Positions 61,676-64,000 of a stretch of DNA of 64,000 nt are shown here, piece by piece (the first letter of the stretch is position 1; each line of letters begins with the position of its first letter). Origin of the DNA: Rhodospirillales bacterium. GTDB taxonomy: Bacteria > Pseudomonadota > Alphaproteobacteria > Rhodospirillales > Defluviicoccaceae. The translations under genes were made by a program, and so were the position numbers. Under the pieces are notes generated by a model. The model was not told the DNA's origin. It made no database searches and saw only the letters and a list, made by a program, of their open reading frames with translations. Location: contig JADJXQ010000001.1 in the NCBI GenBank assembly GCA_016710335.1, positions 62,001 to 126,000 on the forward strand. Direction: 5' to 3'.

Positions 61676-62602
61676 GTGCGTCCGCCGGGGACGCGGCGGC
61701 GGTGTGGCGCGAGCCCCGTAGCCGGACCCGGACATGCCGCCGAAACCCTCCACGGCGCCGAGGCGCTGGCAGCGACCCTGCCGCCGCTGCTGGTCGCCGC
61801 CGAACGGGTCGCGGCGACGGTCTCCCAAGGTATCCACGGCCGCCGCCGGGTGGGGCCGGGCGAGAGCTTCTGGCAGTTCCGCCGCTATCATCCCGGCGAC
61901 GCCATCCAGCGCATCGACTGGCGCAAGTCCGCCAAGTCGCAGCACGTATACATCCGCCAGACCGAATGGGAAGCGGCGCAGAGCGTGTGGCTGTGGCGGG
62001 ACGGCTCGCCGTCCATGTCGTATCGGTCCGCGCGCGGCTTGCCAACCAAGAAGGAGCGGGCGGAGATCCTGTTGCTGGCGCTGGCGTCGCTGCTCGCCCG
62101 CGGCGGCGAGCACCTGGCGCTGCTCGGCCGCGGCGAGACGCCGGCGCCGGGGCGGGCGGCGCTCCGGCGTATTGCCGAAAGCCTGTACGGAGACCACAGC
62201 GAGACGGCGAGCATGCCGGCGCGGGAGTCGCTGCCGCGCTACAGTCGCATGGTCATCGTCGGCGACCTGCTGTCGCCGCTGCCGGACATCCAGCGGGCTC
62301 TCGCCGCCTATGCGGCGCAAGGGGTGCGCGGCCACCTCCTTCAGATCCTCGACCCCGCCGAGGAGACATTGCCTTTTTCTGGCCGGGTGCGGTTTCAAGG
62401 AATGGAAGGCGACGGCGACATGCTGATCGGGCGCGTCGAGGACGTACGCGCCGGGTATCGCGGCATGATGGCGACCCACAAGCAGGCGGTGGCAGATATC
62501 GCGCGCGCCATCGGCTGGAGCCACGCCGTGCACCACACCAGCCAGCCGCCGCAGCCGGCGCTGCTCGCCCTCTATCTGGTCCTGTCTGAAACGGTCAAAT
62601 GA
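61676..62602 (+). CDS. DUF58 domain protein
   Basis: About 308 residues. Marker regions: VSQGIHGRRRVGPGESFWQF followed by RRYHPGDAIQRIDWRKSAKS, the DUF58 core, then a vWA-like WLWRDGSPSMSYRSARGLPT. DUF58 proteins are the usual MoxR partner. The start is not clear: GTG 61676 is listed, while a CTG at 61646 overlapping the moxR stop with GAGAGG upstream is also possible. The DUF4159 gene starts 15 bases after the stop. Confidence 0.87.
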   Translation: MRPPGTRRRCGASPVAGPGHAAETLHGAEALAATLPPLLVAAERVAATVSQGIHGRRRVGPGESFWQFRRYHPGDAIQRIDWRKSAKSQHVYIRQTEWEAAQSVWLWRDGSPSMSYRSARGLPTKKERAEILLLALASLLARGGEHLALLGRGETPAPGRAALRRIAESLYGDHSETASMPARESLPRYSRMVIVGDLLSPLPDIQRALAAYAAQGVRGHLLQILDPAEETLPFSGRVRFQGMEGDGDMLIGRVEDVRAGYRGMMATHKQAVADIARAIGWSHAVHHTSQPPQPALLALYLVLSETVK

Positions 62603-62617
62603 GGCTGTGACCCTCCG

Positions 62618-64000
62618 ATGTCGTTGCTGGGATCGCTGAGCTTTGCCGCCCCGACGGCCCTGTTGGCGCTGCTCACCCTGCCGGCGCTGTGGTGGCTGTT
62701 GCGCGCCATGCCGCCGGCGCCGCGGCGCATCGACTTTCCGCCGGTGCGCCTCCTCGCCCAACTGGCGCCGAGCGAGGAGAGCGTGCAGCGCACGCCGCTG
62801 TGGCTGGTGGCATTGCGCATGGTTCTGGCGGCGGCGGTCATTCTCGGCCTTGCGCACCCGATCATCGACGCCGCGGACCCGTTGCCTGGAACCGGGCCGG
62901 TGATCATCGTCGTCGATGACGGCTGGGCGGCCGCCAACAATTGGCCAGCCCGGCTGGAGGCCATCAACGGACTCATCGACCAGGCCGAGCGCGAGCAGCG
63001 CGAGTTGCTGCTGATCCCCACCGCCGCCCAGCCCGAACGTACGCAGAGCGGCGGCCCGGCACCTGCTCTGACCCCCGACGCGGCGCGGGACCAGATGCGC
63101 GCGCTGCAGCCGAAACCGTGGCAACTGGCGCGCGCCAGTGCCGTAGAGGCGCTGCTCGCCGACCAGCGCCTGCGCGTCAAGCCGCCCGGCGCGGTATTCT
63201 GGCTGAGCAGCAGCCTGGACAGCGAACCCAGCCTTGGAGAGCTGGCTCGTTCTCTGCGCGCCTTCGGCGCCGTCACGGTGCTGCGTCCGGACGCGGGCGA
63301 TCTTCCGGTCGTTCTCCGGCCGCCGTCGGCCGGCGCCATGGCGTTGACGGTCACGGCAGAGCGCCCCGCACCGAGCCCCGGGGAGGTCACCGCGTGGGTG
63401 GACGCGGTCGGCGACGACGGTGCGCTGCTGGCCCGCCAGCCGCTGCGCTTTGCCGCCGGCGCCAAGCGGGCGGAAACCACGCTGGCGATGCCGGCGGAAC
63501 TGCGCAATCGGCTTACGCGGCTCGAGATCGACGGCCAGTCGACGGCAGCCGCGGTGATCCTGGTTGACGAGCGCTGGCGCCGCCGCCCCGTCGGCGTCGT
63601 CACCACCGACGGCAGCGGCGGCGACGCGGACCTGCCCCTGCTATCGAGCCTCTACTACCTGGGGCGTGCGCTGGAGCCTCTCGCCGAGGTGCGGCGCGGC
63701 GACATTGACGATCTTCTGGCGCGGGAACTGGCGGTGCTCATCCTCCCCGATGGCGACATTTCCGACCGCGACACGCGGGAACGCGTGCTGGGCTGGGTAC
63801 GCCGGGGTGGCATGCTGGTGCGCTTCGCCGGGCCGCGGTTGGCGCAGGCGCCGGACCAAGCCGCAGAATTCCGCGAGGATGCGCTGCTGCCGACGCCGCT
63901 GAGGGCCGGCGACCGCGCCCTCGGCGGCTCCCTCGCCTGGCGCCACGCCGCAGCGCTGGCGCCATTCGATCAGGACAGCCCCTTCCTCGGCCTGGACGTT
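62618..64000 (+). CDS. DUF4159/BatA-type membrane protein (3' end cut by window)
   Basis: Open for 461 codons to the window edge. The N-terminus is BatA-like with two hydrophobic segments (FAAPTALLALLTLPALWWLL and VALRMVLAAAVILGLAHPI), then a vWA-like domain (GPVIIVVDDGWAAANN) and a glutamine-amidotransferase-like region (VLILPDGDISDRDTRERVLG). Full-length homologues carry a C-terminal DUF4159 domain outside the window. It is the third gene of the MoxR-DUF58-DUF4159 operon; the process is unknown, possibly envelope assembly. Confidence 0.85.
   Translation, partial: MSLLGSLSFAAPTALLALLTLPALWWLLRAMPPAPRRIDFPPVRLLAQLAPSEESVQRTPLWLVALRMVLAAAVILGLAHPIIDAADPLPGTGPVIIVVDDGWAAANNWPARLEAINGLIDQAEREQRELLLIPTAAQPERTQSGGPAPALTPDAARDQMRALQPKPWQLARASAVEALLADQRLRVKPPGAVFWLSSSLDSEPSLGELARSLRAFGAVTVLRPDAGDLPVVLRPPSAGAMALTVTAERPAPSPGEVTAWVDAVGDDGALLARQPLRFAAGAKRAETTLAMPAELRNRLTRLEIDGQSTAAAVILVDERWRRRPVGVVTTDGSGGDADLPLLSSLYYLGRALEPLAEVRRGDIDDLLARELAVLILPDGDISDRDTRERVLGWVRRGGMLVRFAGPRLAQAPDQAAEFREDALLPTPLRAGDRALGGSLAWRHAAALAPFDQDSPFLGLDV

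Overview
The window is a GC-rich chromosomal stretch of an alphaproteobacterium, most likely from the Rhodospirillales side. This is judged from protein family types and local gene orders (MoxR-DUF58-DUF4159, NUDIX-DUF6111-CCA transferase, pyrB with a degenerate pyrC, ilvBN-leuA, mreBCD-mrdA-rodA). The genus cannot be fixed from the sequence alone. Most of it is densely packed housekeeping DNA on both strands, and nearly all long antisense frames are GC-rich shadows.

Region by region. 1-2.2 kb: end of a gamma-glutamyltransferase gene and a Crp-family regulator. 2.2-11.6 kb (minus): L33, a sulfotransferase-like protein, a YgiB/YgiC-like pair, RNase R, topoisomerase I and DprA. 11.8-19.4 kb: a SYLF lipid-binding protein, a small unknown, PlsY, the PyrC-like/PyrB pair, an AEC transporter and RuvX; then gatC-gatA and L36 on plus. 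19.4-25.6 kb: glycolate oxidase glcDEF, preceded by a compact three-way-junction RNA candidate, then a secreted unknown and a second FAD-linked oxidase. 25.7-32.4 kb: an envelope/stress block (PLDc_N miniprotein, PQQ sugar dehydrogenase with three near-identical C-terminal modules, PRC-barrel protein, DUF2254, hemerythrin, DUF421), several of whose genes sit behind GGAAC-N16/17-CGTT motifs typical of the EcfG general stress sigma factor.

32.4-38.1 kb: miaA, ilvBN and leuA (branched-chain amino acids), with a 445-bp leader region before leuA. 38.1-44 kb: the rod-shape operon mreB-mreC-mreD-mrdA-rodA, in which mreB carries an apparent one-base insertion. 44.06-46.8 kb: tRNA-Lys(CTT) followed by a small accessory island: a helical unknown, a truncated TIR gene, a convergent TIR-SUMF1-like fusion and an IS1595-type transposase remnant. 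This is the most unusual part of the window.

46.8-64 kb: a large chemoreceptor, a small periplasmic protein, a PfkB kinase, MtgA, a methyltransferase, a DUF3482 GTPase with a DUF2868 membrane partner, alanine dehydrogenase, CCA-adding enzyme, DUF6111, CoA pyrophosphatase, DUF1285 and the start of a MoxR-DUF58-DUF4159 operon running off the window.

All calls come from reading translated sequence and motifs by eye; no database search was possible.
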